A stretch of 64,000 nt of DNA, taken from contig ARYC01016986.1 in the NCBI GenBank assembly GCA_000711775.1, forward strand, positions 248,001-312,000. The letters run 5' to 3'. Made by a program: the position numbers and the translations under genes. How positions within the stretch are numbered: position 1 is the stretch's first letter; every line of letters starts with the position of its first letter. This document shows positions 1 through 12,299 of this stretch, piece by piece. The notes under the pieces were generated by a model. The model was not told the DNA's origin. It ran no database searches and was given only the letters and a program-made list of their open reading frames with translations. The stretch is from Oxytricha trifallax (Eukaryota > Ciliophora > Spirotrichea > Sporadotrichida > Oxytrichidae).

Positions 1-332
1 ATGTTTAATAAGTTAATCAAAATGAAATTATTGCATTGCTTTCAATTATTGTCACAAATTTTAGATAACGCCCCAAAAAAATTATTTGTTTATGACAAAA
101 ATTTTTTATTCACAAATTAATTAAAGTACTTATGCTTATTATATCAAATCAATAAATAACAATAATAGATTAGTTTATAAATATTACATTAAAATTTAAT
201 AAAAACTACCTATTTTTTCAAACTCAATCATTTAAACAATAATCTAATCAAACTTATTATTGAATAAAATATATAATTAAATTATGAAGGTAATTCTATA
301 ACTTATATAATAATTCAAATTTATGCTTGCAT
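1..332. other. AT-rich spacer (IES-like)
   Basis: Very AT-rich DNA with no convincing reading frame under the ciliate code. The stretch from about 235 to 332 resembles 45575-45655 in front of the second channel copy, so the duplication includes spacer DNA as well as coding segments. The 5' part of channel copy 1 must lie before base 1. Confidence 0.6.
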
Positions 333-3300
333 TAGTAGTAACCAATCGAGTACTATTTAGTAAATCTTCCAGAGACTTTAACTAAAGAACCTAAAAAGCT
401 CATGGAAGTGCTCTCTCAAACTGAAACTATGGAACTTTTTGAGAATTTAACAATTAATTCCATAAAACTTTGATTTAAATTATTTTTTCATTAAATTCAA
501 AAGAAAATTTAGAGACTCAAAGTTAATTGAAGGCATTAATTTGTAGATTTTGATAAAAAATAAATTATTTAATATAATTTAAACGATTTGAGCTTTTTTA
601 GGATTTACTGTGATATTATTAAATTATTAAACATGACAAGCTTTTAATTTCAGGCTAATTGTAAAATCTAAAAAATTGAATTTACAAATTGATATTTATT
701 CACTATAATTCCTTAAGTTTATTCTAAAAAATGAGAAACAGATATTTTTTCAGTGATTGGTTTTAATTCAAAATCTAAAGAAGATTAACTCCTTAATGTA
801 TGAGTTTAGGGTTTTTAAATCCAAACAATCATTAATTACAAGTGGAACTCTTATACAAAATCTTTCTTTTAGACTTAGTTCAATATCTTCCTCATATTAT
901 AGAAATAAAATTTAGGCATAATAAATAGAGAAAATAATTAATCTAAAAAATTATCATAAAATTATAAGCTTACTTAATATCAATTGAATATTCTAATTTA
1001 TAAAATAACTAACTAATGACAATTAACTACTTTTATAATCATCATTGTAAATATATTTAATATAAAATATTCTGCTTGTCCTTTATGATTGAAATTCTGT
1101 ATTCCCTGATTCTTGTAGACAGAAGAAGCGATCCTATAACTGATGAGAGAAATCTAATTGTACAGTACTCTCTAAAGGCTGTTTCACTGCTGGTTTTGAT
1201 TTATTTCTTCGTTTACGAGATAAAGTAGGCAATTATACAAGAAAATTATATAAAGGAAATATGGAACTTCTTTGATTACTCTCTCATAATCGCTTATACT
1301 CTATTATAGTAGTAATACATTTTACTTTGAAACAAATAAATATATAAGTTTTCCTCAGTAATTTTAATTTTCAACAAATATCAATCTTTAAAATCTAATT
1401 TAAAAAAATGCAATAATAATGAAGATAAATCAACTTTTGTAATTATAGATCAAAATAAAGTATGATTTCTTTATTTATTTATTTATTCAAGAGTATTAAA
1501 TCAAATAATGTTCAATTTTTAATAAGAAATTATTAGATATTTCCATATATATGGGCTTAAAACATTAAATAGAGAATAAAATCACCTAAGTGTCATTATT
1601 TTAACTATTACATTTATGATCTAATTTACTATATAAATTTTAGGTAAAATTAATTAATAGGAAACCAATTATATTGAGTTTATTTTCTACTATGATGCGC
1701 TTAAAAATATTGCAATATAATAATAAGGCATTAATTATTTTGATCAAATGAGTTCTCTATTAACCAATTCAATAATCTCATTAAAAATATCTCTATTTTA
1801 ATAATTATTTATTTAAAACCTATTATATTGAACTTGTTGATATTAAAAATGTTCCGAATGACACCCGGTCCCATATTATCCCTCGTCCTGATAGTACCCC
1901 ATCCCCCTTCCGATCCTTCAACTGTCCCTAAATTACCACAAAATTTATATGAAAATTTTATCCTCAGGGTCTTAATCGATATCTTCTTGACATCTAGATA
2001 ACATTATCCTATTATTTTTTAAAAACATACATCTAAATTCAAATATTTTTCTAACCTCTTTCTTTCTTAGACCATATATATTATTTTTTCTTTAAAAATT
2101 ATTTTGTAACTGAAAGAATGATTATTTATTTAATTTCCAAATAAACCAAAACTCCTTAAATCAATTTATTTAAACATAATTTATAAAAAAATTATATAAT
2201 ATATTATTTATTTTATGATTAAATACAGGCTTTTAATTTTAAATAAATTTAAACATATTTTTATTATAATTTTTACATCTAATTTTAGTTTTAAAATTAA
2301 AAACTTAAAGCTGTAAAATTTATTCTTATCTGATTATTAAACGTTCAAAATTATATATGCATTTAAAATCTCTCTAATAGTCATAAGTCTGTTAATAAAA
2401 TGATTTTGATGTTGTTTGAATAATATAAAAAATCATAATTATAGTAATACAATTGTATTTGGAAAATAAATTATAATTTAATAAAATATTTTGATAAAAA
2501 ATAATAAAATTTATAAATTTAATTTTTTAATTATTTTTAAATATGATGGTGGAAGGCGTTTTAGTTTATTGGAAAATTGTCTATATATTTTTTTTTTCAG
2601 TAAAAAGTTTTTTAATCAAAATTTTAATGATAGGCTAATAAAAGTTGATATATAGTATGAATTAAATGTATGTTATAACATAAGGATCATGTACGTAGTT
2701 TAACAAATAATCAAAACATTTAAATAATGACGAATGAAAAAGAAAGAAAATCAGAGAAAAAATTTGAAATTTTAATGTATTATTTTATATAATAGAATAG
2801 GTCCATGAAGGAGATCGATTGAGACCATGAGGAAAAGATTTTCATAAAAATTGGGGCATTTCAGGGGGATGTGGACGAATAGTGAGGGGTAAGGAGTACG
2901 GTTGGTCGTTTGTCGGACTGAACAAACAATAATTAATTTGAAAGTTTTTATATACTTATTTAGGAAGATACTTTAATCCGAGATACATTAAAATCTATTA
3001 CAAGCATACTATTAAAATACTCATATTATAATTGTTTTATTTAGATAATTCTCAAATCAATTTATTTTTAGCAAGAACTGGTCTTGAAGCAAGCTATCCT
3101 TATGAAGACTTCATTTAAACTAAAATAATAAACTATGATTTATTTTAATTTACATAAAATGTATTAATTTAAAATCGAAAACTTTTATAGTGTGATAGCA
3201 TTTAAATACAGTCGCTATATAAGGTTATTAATTGATTTTGTATTGATTTCGAGAAAAACTTATTGGCTTCAAGTAATATATTTCTAATATATAATCAGAC

Positions 3301-6300
3301 TACAATATATTTTTAATTAATTTTGATAATCTAACGAAGGGTTTTGGGGTTTTATAATTATAATACTAAAGCTAGTTATTGCTTAAATTAATTTTATAAA
3401 GAATAATTACACATATAATTAATAATTAAAATGAATTTTAATCCCATTAATATAGTATTCCTGACATTTTTGAAGATAAACTTCTTCTTAAGAATCTATG
3501 ATGGCTTCAGTTTCTTGGTATCAATGATGGCAGCAGTGTTTGTGGATCTGAAATATTTCATAGGTTTCTTCTTAATCTTTATTTTGGAATTTGGACTTGT
3601 GTTTGCTATTCTATTTGATGCAATTTCAATTGAAGAATATCAAGGTATTGGCATATTTGCTTATATCATGATGGCATTCAGAACATCATCAGGAGACTTC
3701 AATGTTGACTCATACAAAGATCAATCATCAGCACTTGTCATATTGTAAACAAAACAATACAATTAATTTCTAAATAACTTATTAAATTATAGCAATTTTG
3801 ATTAAATTAATAAAAAAATATATTTAAATGCTAAACTATTAAAAAGAATTCAAAAATAAAACTTAATAATCCTTTTTTTTAATTTTTCTCAATTTTAAAT
3901 TGATTTATTTATACAATAAATTAAAATATATTCAGTTTATCAATAATATCCTGGGTCATTTGGATTATTTATAACTCAAAGTGTATTTGTATTAATAATT
4001 TGTTTAATTAACTAACTATTTAAAATAAAACTTATTATTTGAAATGATAAAACATTAAATTATAATATCTATAATCAATTTATGTATAATTAGAAATTCC
4101 TTTTTAAAAATTAGTCATGATTATAACACAAATATTGGTGTTATGATGGTGAGTTATTAATTTAATCAGATGATTTAACTATATCATGTTCACAAAATAA
4201 TTAAATAGAAATTTATATGCGAATTTAGCATTATCTTTAAGTTTCAAATTTTTTAATCAATTAAATTAAAAATATCAATAATTAATGACAATTAATTATA
4301 TTCTATAAATTTTGTAAATTTTGTAAAGCGACCATAAAAATGATAAAATAAGAATTTCTAGAGATTATCTATCAAATAAAAAAAAGAAAATATATATTAT
4401 TTTTATTAATTTTTGAAATTAATATTCTTAATTTTTAAAATTTAAGGAATGAGATTAATGAGATAAAGTTTAATTCTTTTAATCAAATCATTTTAAAAAA
4501 TATGGAAATAAGGTATTTTTAAAACTAATATATAGCCCTATTTGTTTGGTTTTTTAAAAAAAAATTATTTTTTTTCTTTTAAAAAGGAATATCTCATATA
4601 TTATTTACGTTAGAAATACTAAAGTAATTTTTGAAGTAATTTATATAGAAGTCAGTATTCATAAAATGGTGAGTGGAAATAAAGTTATCTAATTTCATTC
4701 GCTAAAATTTTTATTCTTATTTTAACAGATTCTTTTGAATCGAATAATAAGCTTATTACAATATTATATTTTGAAATTACTTCTTCTTTATAGTTAAATT
4801 GATTAAAAATTTATAAAAATAAATTTTATTGAATTAATTGGTGTTTCCTTATTGCAGTGATGTTGCTGAATGTGATGTTCATGAATTTCATAATCGCAGT
4901 TATCTCTGAATCCTATGAGAAAGTCATGCAGAAATTAGTTGCTGAGAGTTACAGAGTTAAGGTTCAAATGATTGTGGAAAGGGAATTACACTTCACAGAA
5001 GAAGAACTCATCTCAGAGCAGTACTTCCCTAAGTACATGATATTGAGGAGACCCGTTTCAAGTTCAGATGGTGAGAACGGTGAATAAATACCTTAAAATA
5101 ACTAATTATAAATTTTAATTTAAATTTTATCTCTAGAGGGGAGGGGTATTATGTTGAATTTAGAAAAATTAATTAAAGCTAGGAATAATTTAATTAATAA
5201 TAAATATACTTAAATTTCTGACATTAGTGTTAATATTTCATTTAATTTTTCAAAATTTGTAAATATTATTCGATTTTATTATTTATTATCTATTAATATT
5301 TTAAAATACAAAGATAATCAAAGAGTCAAAACACTATGAAATCACATGAGTAAAATTCTTTAAAATATATTATTTTTACCAAAGTGCTTATCAATTTTGA
5401 TAAGCACTGAATTTATATATGGTAGAACTATTATTTCTAACTTCTAATATAAATTTTTTATTGAAATTTAAGCCTTTATAAAAATTGAGTATCAATTTTG
5501 AATTAAATTTAATACTGATAAATTAACATATTAAAAATAAGTTGAGCTAAATTATATTAAATGTGTATTTCTTTATATAATAAATAATATAAAGAGTGTC
5601 ATTTATTTCTAATGAGATTTTCGCTTGAAAATTCAAATGATTCCTTAAAATGGAATGGGTATTTATTATATAAAATTAAATTATTTATAAAACTAAATTT
5701 AATATATTCACATGAATCTCTGGGGGGTTAAAATTAAATCTACCAAATTGTTAATATATTGAAGAGTAGAGAAAAGTTTTCCGTCCTCTTAAAATTTTTC
5801 CTGCAATAATAAAATATGATATTTTATCATTTTGTATAAATCTTAATCACCATTTTTGTATTGAAGGTTATATTTTCATAAAGTTCCTTAATATAGGGGA
5901 TGGAAGTTGAAGTAGTAATTAATATTATTCTTCTATAATATTTGGAAAATAAAAGAAATATATTTTTTTTGGAGATGGAAACTTCCCCTCATAATCATTT
6001 AATCATGGAAAAAGTAATACATTTATATAATTGAAAATTAGAATTTTAGTAAAATAAGCTATGTTTGATTCAAATATTTATTTTCAGTGAATATATAAGT
6101 ACAAATGATTATATAAATTATAAATATTTATTATTTAATATGTAAACTAACAAGTTAATAATAAAATTTTATCGCTTAATGTTTAAGTGATTAATTTTAA
6201 AGTTTTATTATATTTAAAAAATTTCTTCAATTATTAAATGTTGTTTTTTTTAATACCATTCCATAATTCTATGTAATTTTTAATTATTAAAAATATTTTA

Positions 6301-8445
6301 TCTTATTTATCTATAACTCTACTATTCAAATTAAATCTATCAAAATTAAACTAATATTTCTAGGATTAAATGGTAAGGCTTTGTTAAGGACATAAAAAAT
6401 ACAATAAAAACTGCAAGCACTAAGTAAAAGTCAGACATTCAATACTTTTTGGAGGATTCAAATTATAAATTAAAATTGTATATTTAAATAATAATAATTA
6501 TTATTATAATATAGAAATAAAATTTTATTTTCAGAAAATTTACTAACTTATATATATATATATATATATTTAATTTAATGAAGTATACATAGTGCTTAAT
6601 TATATTTATTTGTACTTTTAAGGAAAGGAATTATAACAACTTAAAATACTTTTTCTTATAAATTCTACAAAAATGAAATTAAAATAAAAGTATAAATGGA
6701 GAATATCTAAACAATAAAATTCAAACCCTTATACTAAATATAAGCCCAAAGCGAAAAATCATAAGCACAAAATGATATAATATAAACTTAGACTGAGAAA
6801 ATTCAAGCTTAAAATGAAAAAATGGAATAACAAAGCGAAGATTTGAAGAGCGAAGTTTAAATCATTAAAATTGAAACATTGCAAATAAATAACAACTTTG
6901 ACTCAATATAAGCTGATATTAAAGAAAACATGCAAGAAATTTTGGCATTAAAAGACGGTCTTGAAAGCAAATCTAGAAATTAAAATTTATTATATTTAAT
7001 TTATATTGAATTTTATTAATGATAAATTAATTACTGATTATTCCAACCGAGACCCCCTCTCCCAGGCCTAAAACGAGACCCCCCTCCCACCTTAACTAGA
7101 CCCCCCTCCCACCTTAACAACATCCCTATTCATATGAAAATTTTGATTCTCTATGTTTAAATCATTTTCCTTCATGACATCTTGATCTCATAATATTTAT
7201 TTTACATAAATTATGTCATTTTTTTAAAAATATTTTTCCAGCAAATCAATGCTACTCTTTATTAAATTTCTTATTTTACAACTTTCTCTTCGTCTGCCGA
7301 TTTTTTTACTTAGATGCTCCCATAGGAAATTAATCAAAAGAATTTTTCCATATGACTCGATAATGATATAATAAAAAATTATGAGCCAAAAAACTCATAC
7401 AACTAACTTTATTTAAAAAAATTCAATATAAACACTCTATTAATCTGTATTCGAAATATGATTAATTTTATAATAAATTTTCCAAATTTTATATAATTAT
7501 TACTAATAATATTTTTATACAAACTAATAGTTATGGAAAAAATTCATTTGAAAAGTGTTAAAATAAAATCTATTTAAACATAAATTATTAAGAAGTTTGT
7601 AAAGGGACTGATTTAAATATAAATAACTTTTTGATTTGTTTTTATATAGTTAGTTTTTTTAAAAAATAATAATTTATGTTTAAATAGATTTTATTTTAAC
7701 ACTTTTCAAATGAATTTTTTCCATAACTATTAGTTTGTATAATAATATTATTAGCAATAATTATATAAAATTATGAAAATTTATTATAAAAATTAATCAT
7801 ATTTCGACTACAGATTAATAGAGTGTTTATATTGAATTTTTTAAAAATAAAATTAGTTGTATGAGTTTTTGGCTCATAATTTTTTATTATATCATTATCG
7901 AGTCATATGGAAAAATTCTTTTGATTAATTTCCTATGGGAGCATCTAAGTAAAAAAATCGGCAGACGAAGAGAAAGTTGTAAAATAAGAAATTTAATAAA
8001 GAGTAGCATTGATTTGCTGGAAAAATATTTTTAAAAAAATGACATAATTTATGTAAAATAAATATTATGAGATCAAGATGTCATGAAGGAAAATGATTTA
8101 AACATAGAGAATCAAAATTTTCATATGAATAGGGATGTTGTTAAGGTGGGAGGGGCGGTCTAGTTAGAGTGGGAGGGGTCTCGTTTTAGGCCTGGGAGAG
8201 GGGTGGGAGGGGGGTCTCAGTTGGAACAACTGATAATTATAGGAATTTTTTAAAAAATAATTTTATAATGATTAATATATAATAAAATCAACAGAAGCGT
8301 TACAAAATCAGTTGATAATTCTTAATTAATAGTTCGATGCTTAGGAGAGTAAAATAGAGACAATTAATAATTAACTTGCTGAGTTCATTAATGATTAAAA
8401 ATTGCAAAATGCAGCAATAATCAAAACAAAAATAATAATAATCAC
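333..8445 (+). CDS. TRP/polycystin-like cation channel, copy 1 (3' half), split into MDSs
   Basis: Membrane cation channel of the ion-transport (voltage-gated/TRP-like) superfamily, read with TAA/TAG as Gln. Coding islands in order: about 333-470 (TETMELFENLT), 808-900 (LLYKIFLLDLVQYLP), 1070-1312 (S1 and following segments, ending KEIWNFFDYSLIIAYTLL), 3072-3140 (EASYPYEDFIQT), 3445-3748 (S4-S5 and pore approach), 3940-3972 (SIISWVIWII, start of S6), 4857-5090 (rest of S6 and cytoplasmic tail), 6360-6462, 6720-6985 and 8290-8440 (Gln-rich coiled coil). AT-rich, frame-less spacers lie between islands, as expected for IESs in a non-scrambled germline gene. Every island has a counterpart in the same order at 45.66-51.83 kb. 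The N-terminal half is outside the window. Exact MDS ends and pointers were not determined. The fold is clear, but ion selectivity cannot be told. Confidence 0.8.
1070..1312 (+). CDS. Channel copy 1 MDS: first transmembrane segments
   Basis: One open frame starting FCLSFMIEILYSLILVD. It gives a hydrophobic helix, a charged loop (DRRSDPITDERN), a second hydrophobic helix (SLLVLIYFFVYEIK) and the amphipathic motif KEIWNFFDYSLIIAYTLL. The pattern of an aromatic pair plus Asp at the start of a helix is typical of S2/S3 of TRP-type and other ion-transport proteins. Two in-frame TAG codons and a TAA near the end are read as Gln. The paralogue at 46354-46606 is nearly identical in protein sequence. 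Confidence 0.75.
1851..2923. mobile_element. Inverted-repeat (MITE-like) element with G/C-rich ends
   Basis: The left part begins GTTCCGAATGAC and has several short C runs. The right end is the imperfect reverse complement (GTTCAGTCCGAC on the other strand). Arm similarity extends at least 120 bases inward through ATGAAAATTTTATCCTCA and a TCGATATCTTCTTGACAT-like word. No long reading frame is present, so it is non-autonomous. The element sits in a channel copy 1 spacer and is absent from the equivalent spacer of copy 2. It appears related to the palindrome at 7041-8227. A clear target duplication was not seen. Confidence 0.6.
3445..3748 (+). CDS. Channel copy 1 MDS: S5 and pore region
   Basis: Continuous frame with LTFLKINFFLRIYDGF (S4-S5 linker-like), two hydrophobic stretches (FIGFFLIFILEFGLVFAILFD) and a pore-approach segment FRTSSGDFNVDSYKDQ. 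It stops at the MDS edge near 3748, where the frame enters AT-rich DNA. The paralogous segment at 48018-48320 matches almost residue for residue. The first few residues (MNFNPINI) are probably spacer DNA, because the match to copy 2 begins only at about the VFLTFLK residues. Confidence 0.8.
3973..4856. other. AT-rich spacer (IES-like) between channel MDSs
   Basis: About 85% A+T with no coding-like frame on either strand. It lies between the island starting S6 and the island completing S6, so it must be removed to make a continuous channel gene. The corresponding spacer in copy 2 (49004-49876) has a similar length but little obvious sequence identity. Confidence 0.6.
4857..5090 (+). CDS. Channel copy 1 MDS: S6 and proximal C-terminal tail
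   Basis: The frame encodes LLNVMFMNFIIAVISESYE, the end of the last pore helix followed by the conserved Asn/Glu-rich exit seen in TRP-like channels. A charged cytoplasmic helix follows (KVMQKLVAESYRVK), then ERELHF, PKYMILRRPVSSS and an acidic end. The segment begins just after GTTTCCTTATTGCAG. Copy 2 at 49877-50110 is the same with few substitutions. The TAA after GENGE reads as Gln, but AT-rich spacer follows at once, so the MDS ends about here. Confidence 0.8.
5091..6359. other. AT-rich spacer (IES-like)
   Basis: AT-rich DNA without a convincing gene. Isolated G runs occur at about 5135-5150 (GGGGAGGGG), 5720-5727 and 5895, and a GGAAACTTCCCC word near 5978 resembles the end word of the MITE at 48354. 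These may be decayed MITE ends. No full inverted-repeat partner was established. Confidence 0.45.
6546..6572. repeat. (TA)n microsatellite
   Basis: About ten consecutive TA units inside an AT-rich spacer between two channel MDSs. No function is inferred. Confidence 0.8.
6720..6985 (+). CDS. Channel copy 1 MDS: coiled-coil tail
   Basis: Read with TAA/TAG as Gln, this gives a Gln/Glu/Lys-rich helix (for example KIQAQNEKMEQQSEDLKSEV and DSIQADIKENMQEI) with a heptad-like pattern, which is probably an oligomerisation coiled coil. Without the alternative code it would contain more than a dozen stops, which is direct evidence for the code. A second coiled-coil island at 8290-8440 continues it (NQQFDAQESKIETINNQLAEF). 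Counterparts lie at 51390-51625 and 51670-51830. Confidence 0.7.
7041..8227. mobile_element. Near-perfect 1.19-kb palindromic element
   Basis: Two arms of about 550 bases (7041-7590 and 7666-8227) are near-exact reverse complements around a ~75-base AT-rich centre. Outer ends read TTCCAACCGAGACCCCC and, on the other strand, GTTCCAACTGAGACCCCC, followed by several C5-6 runs. The flanks share ACTGAT (left ...TTACTGATT, right AACTGATAA...), a possible target duplication. The paralogous spacer of copy 2 (51626-51669) lacks it, which supports insertion after the duplication. No protein is encoded. It is a foldback or MITE-type element within an IES between two coiled-coil MDSs. Confidence 0.8.
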
Positions 8446-8519
8446 ATGATCTTAATTTTTATATTCAGGTATGGATTTATTCAAAACTCCAATATCCCTT
8501 AATAAGTTTTAAATGTTTG

Positions 8520-9532
8520 TTTATTGATGAGGGTAATGTTGGGGATTAATTTTTCATTAAGATTAATTTTATTTTTGGTATTAGATTCTATTCATTTTAT
8601 TATTTTTCATGGTTAAGATTTTTATTCCTTTATATTTTATCATCTCAACATCTTTATTAATGTATTGTAGAAATAAATAAACTAAGAAAATTTAATTGAT
8701 ATTACATTATATGTTACCTTTACATGTTTAATTAAACAATCTAAATTTTTATGAAATCTATTTCTTATAATTCCTTGAGATCTCCATTTTTTAAATGCTT
8801 TGGTACCAATCTAGTTTTAATATTATAGTACATAATTCCATTTAAGTTTAAATCAATTTAGGACTTTTCCATTTAAACAAAATTAGGCTAAAATAGGTAC
8901 TAATTAAGTCTGAGTAATAATTAAAATCAAACAGATTAAGTACTTGTACTAAATAAATTTAAAACAAATTTAGTATTATTGAATGGATTTTAATTGATTA
9001 AAATGAAAATCTATATATCAAATTTATTACAGTTTTCCCAAACTTTCTCTATTTCTCTTTACAGGGATAATCTCCAAAACGATACTCATATTTAATAGGT
9101 GTCTTGAAATTTATAGAATTATAAATACAAAATCTTTGCTTTATATCCATTTACTTTACTTTTAGAACTAAATCATTAAATGGTTGTGGATTATAATCAC
9201 CTAAAACCACTAATTTTTAAATAAAAAACGATCAGTAAAGGGGATATCTTATAAATGGAAAACAGAAAAAAGAAGAAAAGTATTTTTAAAAATAAATTTG
9301 CCTTAAAAAAAAGTAAAATTTAACGCTAAGTAAAACCTAGTGTCGCTCAAACTTATTTTTTTCAAATAAAATAATAATCAATAAGTTTAATTAAAATGAT
9401 TGATCATAAAAACTTTAATATTTTCATAACAAGGGTTAAAGTAATGCTTCCTTAACAAACAAACCTTAATACCCAACATTACCCTCATCAATCAAAACAC
9501 ATATAAAACTCATTTAAGGGTTTTGGGGTAAT
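8520..9532 (-). mobile_element. Degraded reverse-oriented TBE relic
   Basis: Around 8802-8990 the sequence (GGTACCAAT, AGGACTTTTCCATTTAAAC, AGGTACTAATTAAGT) matches the reverse complement of the GTACC-rich spacer of the TBE at 62430-62640. At 9516-9530 the word AAGGGTTTTGGGGTAA resembles the reversed TBE terminus. A 22-base inverted repeat (8522-8545 with 9471-9492, containing TGATGAGGGTAATGTTGGG) lies within the interval. No intact gene remains. The orientation and TBE origin are inferred from these short matches, and the limits are uncertain. Confidence 0.45.
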
Positions 9533-9539
9533 TAATTTT

Positions 9540-12299
9540 ATTATAAAAAACAAATCATATCAATTTTTACCTTTCATTAATTTAAATTACTATAAATTTC
9601 TTGAAATATTATTAATCAAAATTACTTTGAGTTTATGATTCAGATAAAATAAGATTAAGGAAGCTTGAATGAGATAACACTAATCAAATTAGCATATATA
9701 ACTGTCTTTAAAAATATTATTAAACCACTGTTTATGATAATTTTATTTGAATTTTGAAGTAAGTTTTATAACTTTCACATTCAAATGTAACTATTATCAC
9801 CAGAATCATTTATATAAATAAATTAAATATTATAACTCTATCATTACATGCTTATTTTTCAATGCATAATTCGTTAATACTTGAGAAGTTATACATAAAT
9901 TAGTAAAGTTCAGTATTTTATACATTTAAACTTGCGTAAATGTAGGTTAAAGTTAATAAAGGCCACTATATTAATAAAAATGTAATTAAATTATTGAGAT
10001 GCAAGTCTCTAGAAGTAAAGAGTAGACAGTGATTGAAATTCAAAGATTTTTTGTGATAGAATATACTTAAGTTCATTCTAATACTACTAAATAAAATGCA
10101 AATCTTATATTGAATCAATCAATTTATCTTAAAGAAATGTGCTTTCGAATAAGAATTAATTTTAATTGTATTTTCTGAGGGACTCAAAAATTTCATAATT
10201 ATTATTATTGAAAATCAATTTGTTATTACCTTTCTAGACTTAATATATATAGAGTAGATTTCAAGTTGTATGCAAAATAGTATTATATTCTTATGAATAT
10301 TATATATCTTAATAATTTTACTACGATTAAAAAATATGTTAATATCGTTTTTAACTTAACTCTGAATTCATTCATAGCCGATTAATTTGATTGAGTAGCA
10401 CTTAAAATGAATACATTTTTAATAATAGAATTAACGTGAATATTGGCATAAACTATATTATAACGAAATTAATACTAACTTTATATTTCTCAAAAGAAAA
10501 CAGACTCTAATATTTTATGTTGTTAAAATATAATATGATGAAATAATAAATTTTTTAGCTTATAAAGTTGATAAGAATCTTTTTTATCATCATCAAATTT
10601 CTTTTAATTATCAATCTTATTAAATATTTTTTGTTAAAGGAGCTTTATGAATTCCAGTCTGTATAATTCCTAAAATAATGATAGTGAGCATGAATTGCAT
10701 GCCGCTTGTGATATTTTTTTGAAAAACATATTAATAATTTAGCATTAATGTTTGGTACAAATATTTAGAAATAAAAATTTCAATAACCTCAAAAATTTTA
10801 ATAAAGCTAGATATTTATGGCAGTATTAAAATTATTTAAAATTTTCAAAAAATCAGTAAAAATTAAATTTTAATTATATTAATACAATAATAATATGGAT
10901 AAAATATTTAGACTAAAAGTTCAAATATTATTATTGATTTAATTAAAAATTTCAAATTTAACCTAATTTTCAAGTATAAAAGCTCTAAATATATGGATTA
11001 TAGTATTTAATCTAATTACTGCAGAATCCCAGACCTCTAGAAATTATTCAAAATTAATGATTCAACTAGGGGTTTAAGTAATTTTATTGAAATATAATGA
11101 ATATTTAGAATTTTACATTTGATATATTTACTTTGAATCTTTTTATATTTAAAAAATTCAATGATATAATTTACTTTATAATTCTATAAAATCATAATAT
11201 TTAAATATAAAGGAGAATCTTGATATTTCATTTATAATAATATTGCTTTTGATTTTTTTCGAAGAGGGTTTACAAATAACCCTTTGGAGTTTTTATCATA
11301 GCATTTTACATAATTTAATTTCGTAATATTTAATACATATCATTTTAAGATTATATTTCACATAAAAGTATTATTTTTTGAATTTTGATTTAATCAACTA
11401 TTTATTTAATTTTCCAATCAATTTTAAACATCAAAATAATGAAATAAATAAAACAACAAACAATTAATTTATTATAAAATAAATACTATATGATAGTTCA
11501 ACTGTATAAAGGATTGATTCACCTAGCTTTTATTAAAAAATGTAGTATATCTATATTATTAATTCATTTAAATGTTAAACAACTACTAATTAATTGCATA
11601 AATATCCTCTTAATATTAAAAGGGTCAAAATATATACAACGTTTTATTTTGTAAAAATTCATAATTTTTACATCTATAAAAATGCAGGAAGCTTCATTAA
11701 GTGCAGGAAACTTCCACCCAATTTTTATCATATGTCTTGGCATAATACATCCCCACTAAGAATTTTATTTAACCAAAAATGTCAAAGGCAAATCGATTAG
11801 ATTTTACTGCAGATAGCTAAGGAAATCGAAGAATTCAAAAACTTGGCTATGTTTACTGAACTTGAATTTAGAAAACATCATACTTCATTTTTAATCATAG
11901 TGTTCTTCTTATATTTTAGTAAAAATAAGAAAATTCGCTTTTTTAAGTCCTTTGAATTACTAAAATTTTATCCAAAAACCTTGACATAAACCTTTAAATA
12001 TGTATCTATATATATTAAATTTTATTATTGCATCATTTATCAATAAAAGAACCATTCCCCTAATGAAGTAATTTTTGGGTATTGTAAGTTATCACTAATT
12101 ATTCTATATTAATAATTTTAATTTATTCAATTAAGGTTCTTATATATTTTATCAATTAAAAAAACTTTTTAAAATAAAATTAAGTAAAAATATAAAGATA
12201 ATATATACTTTTAGAGAAGCTTTAATAAGTTATGAAATTTATTTAAACTGTTATTAAGATGATTATATTAATATGTAGTTTATGAATTTTGATAGAATC
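9540..12299. other. AT-rich intergenic/IES region with two short coding-like scraps
   Basis: Mostly frame-less AT-rich DNA. Two stretches look coding on the + strand with TAA/TAG as Gln: about 10645-10720 (NSQNNDSEHELHAACDI) and about 11804-11920 (IAKEIEEFKNLAMFTELEF followed by a hydrophobic run). They could be orphan or scrambled MDSs of a gene not otherwise in the window. At 11688-11740 the word GCAGGAAACTTCC appears twice, as in the MITE at 48354. Confidence 0.35.
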
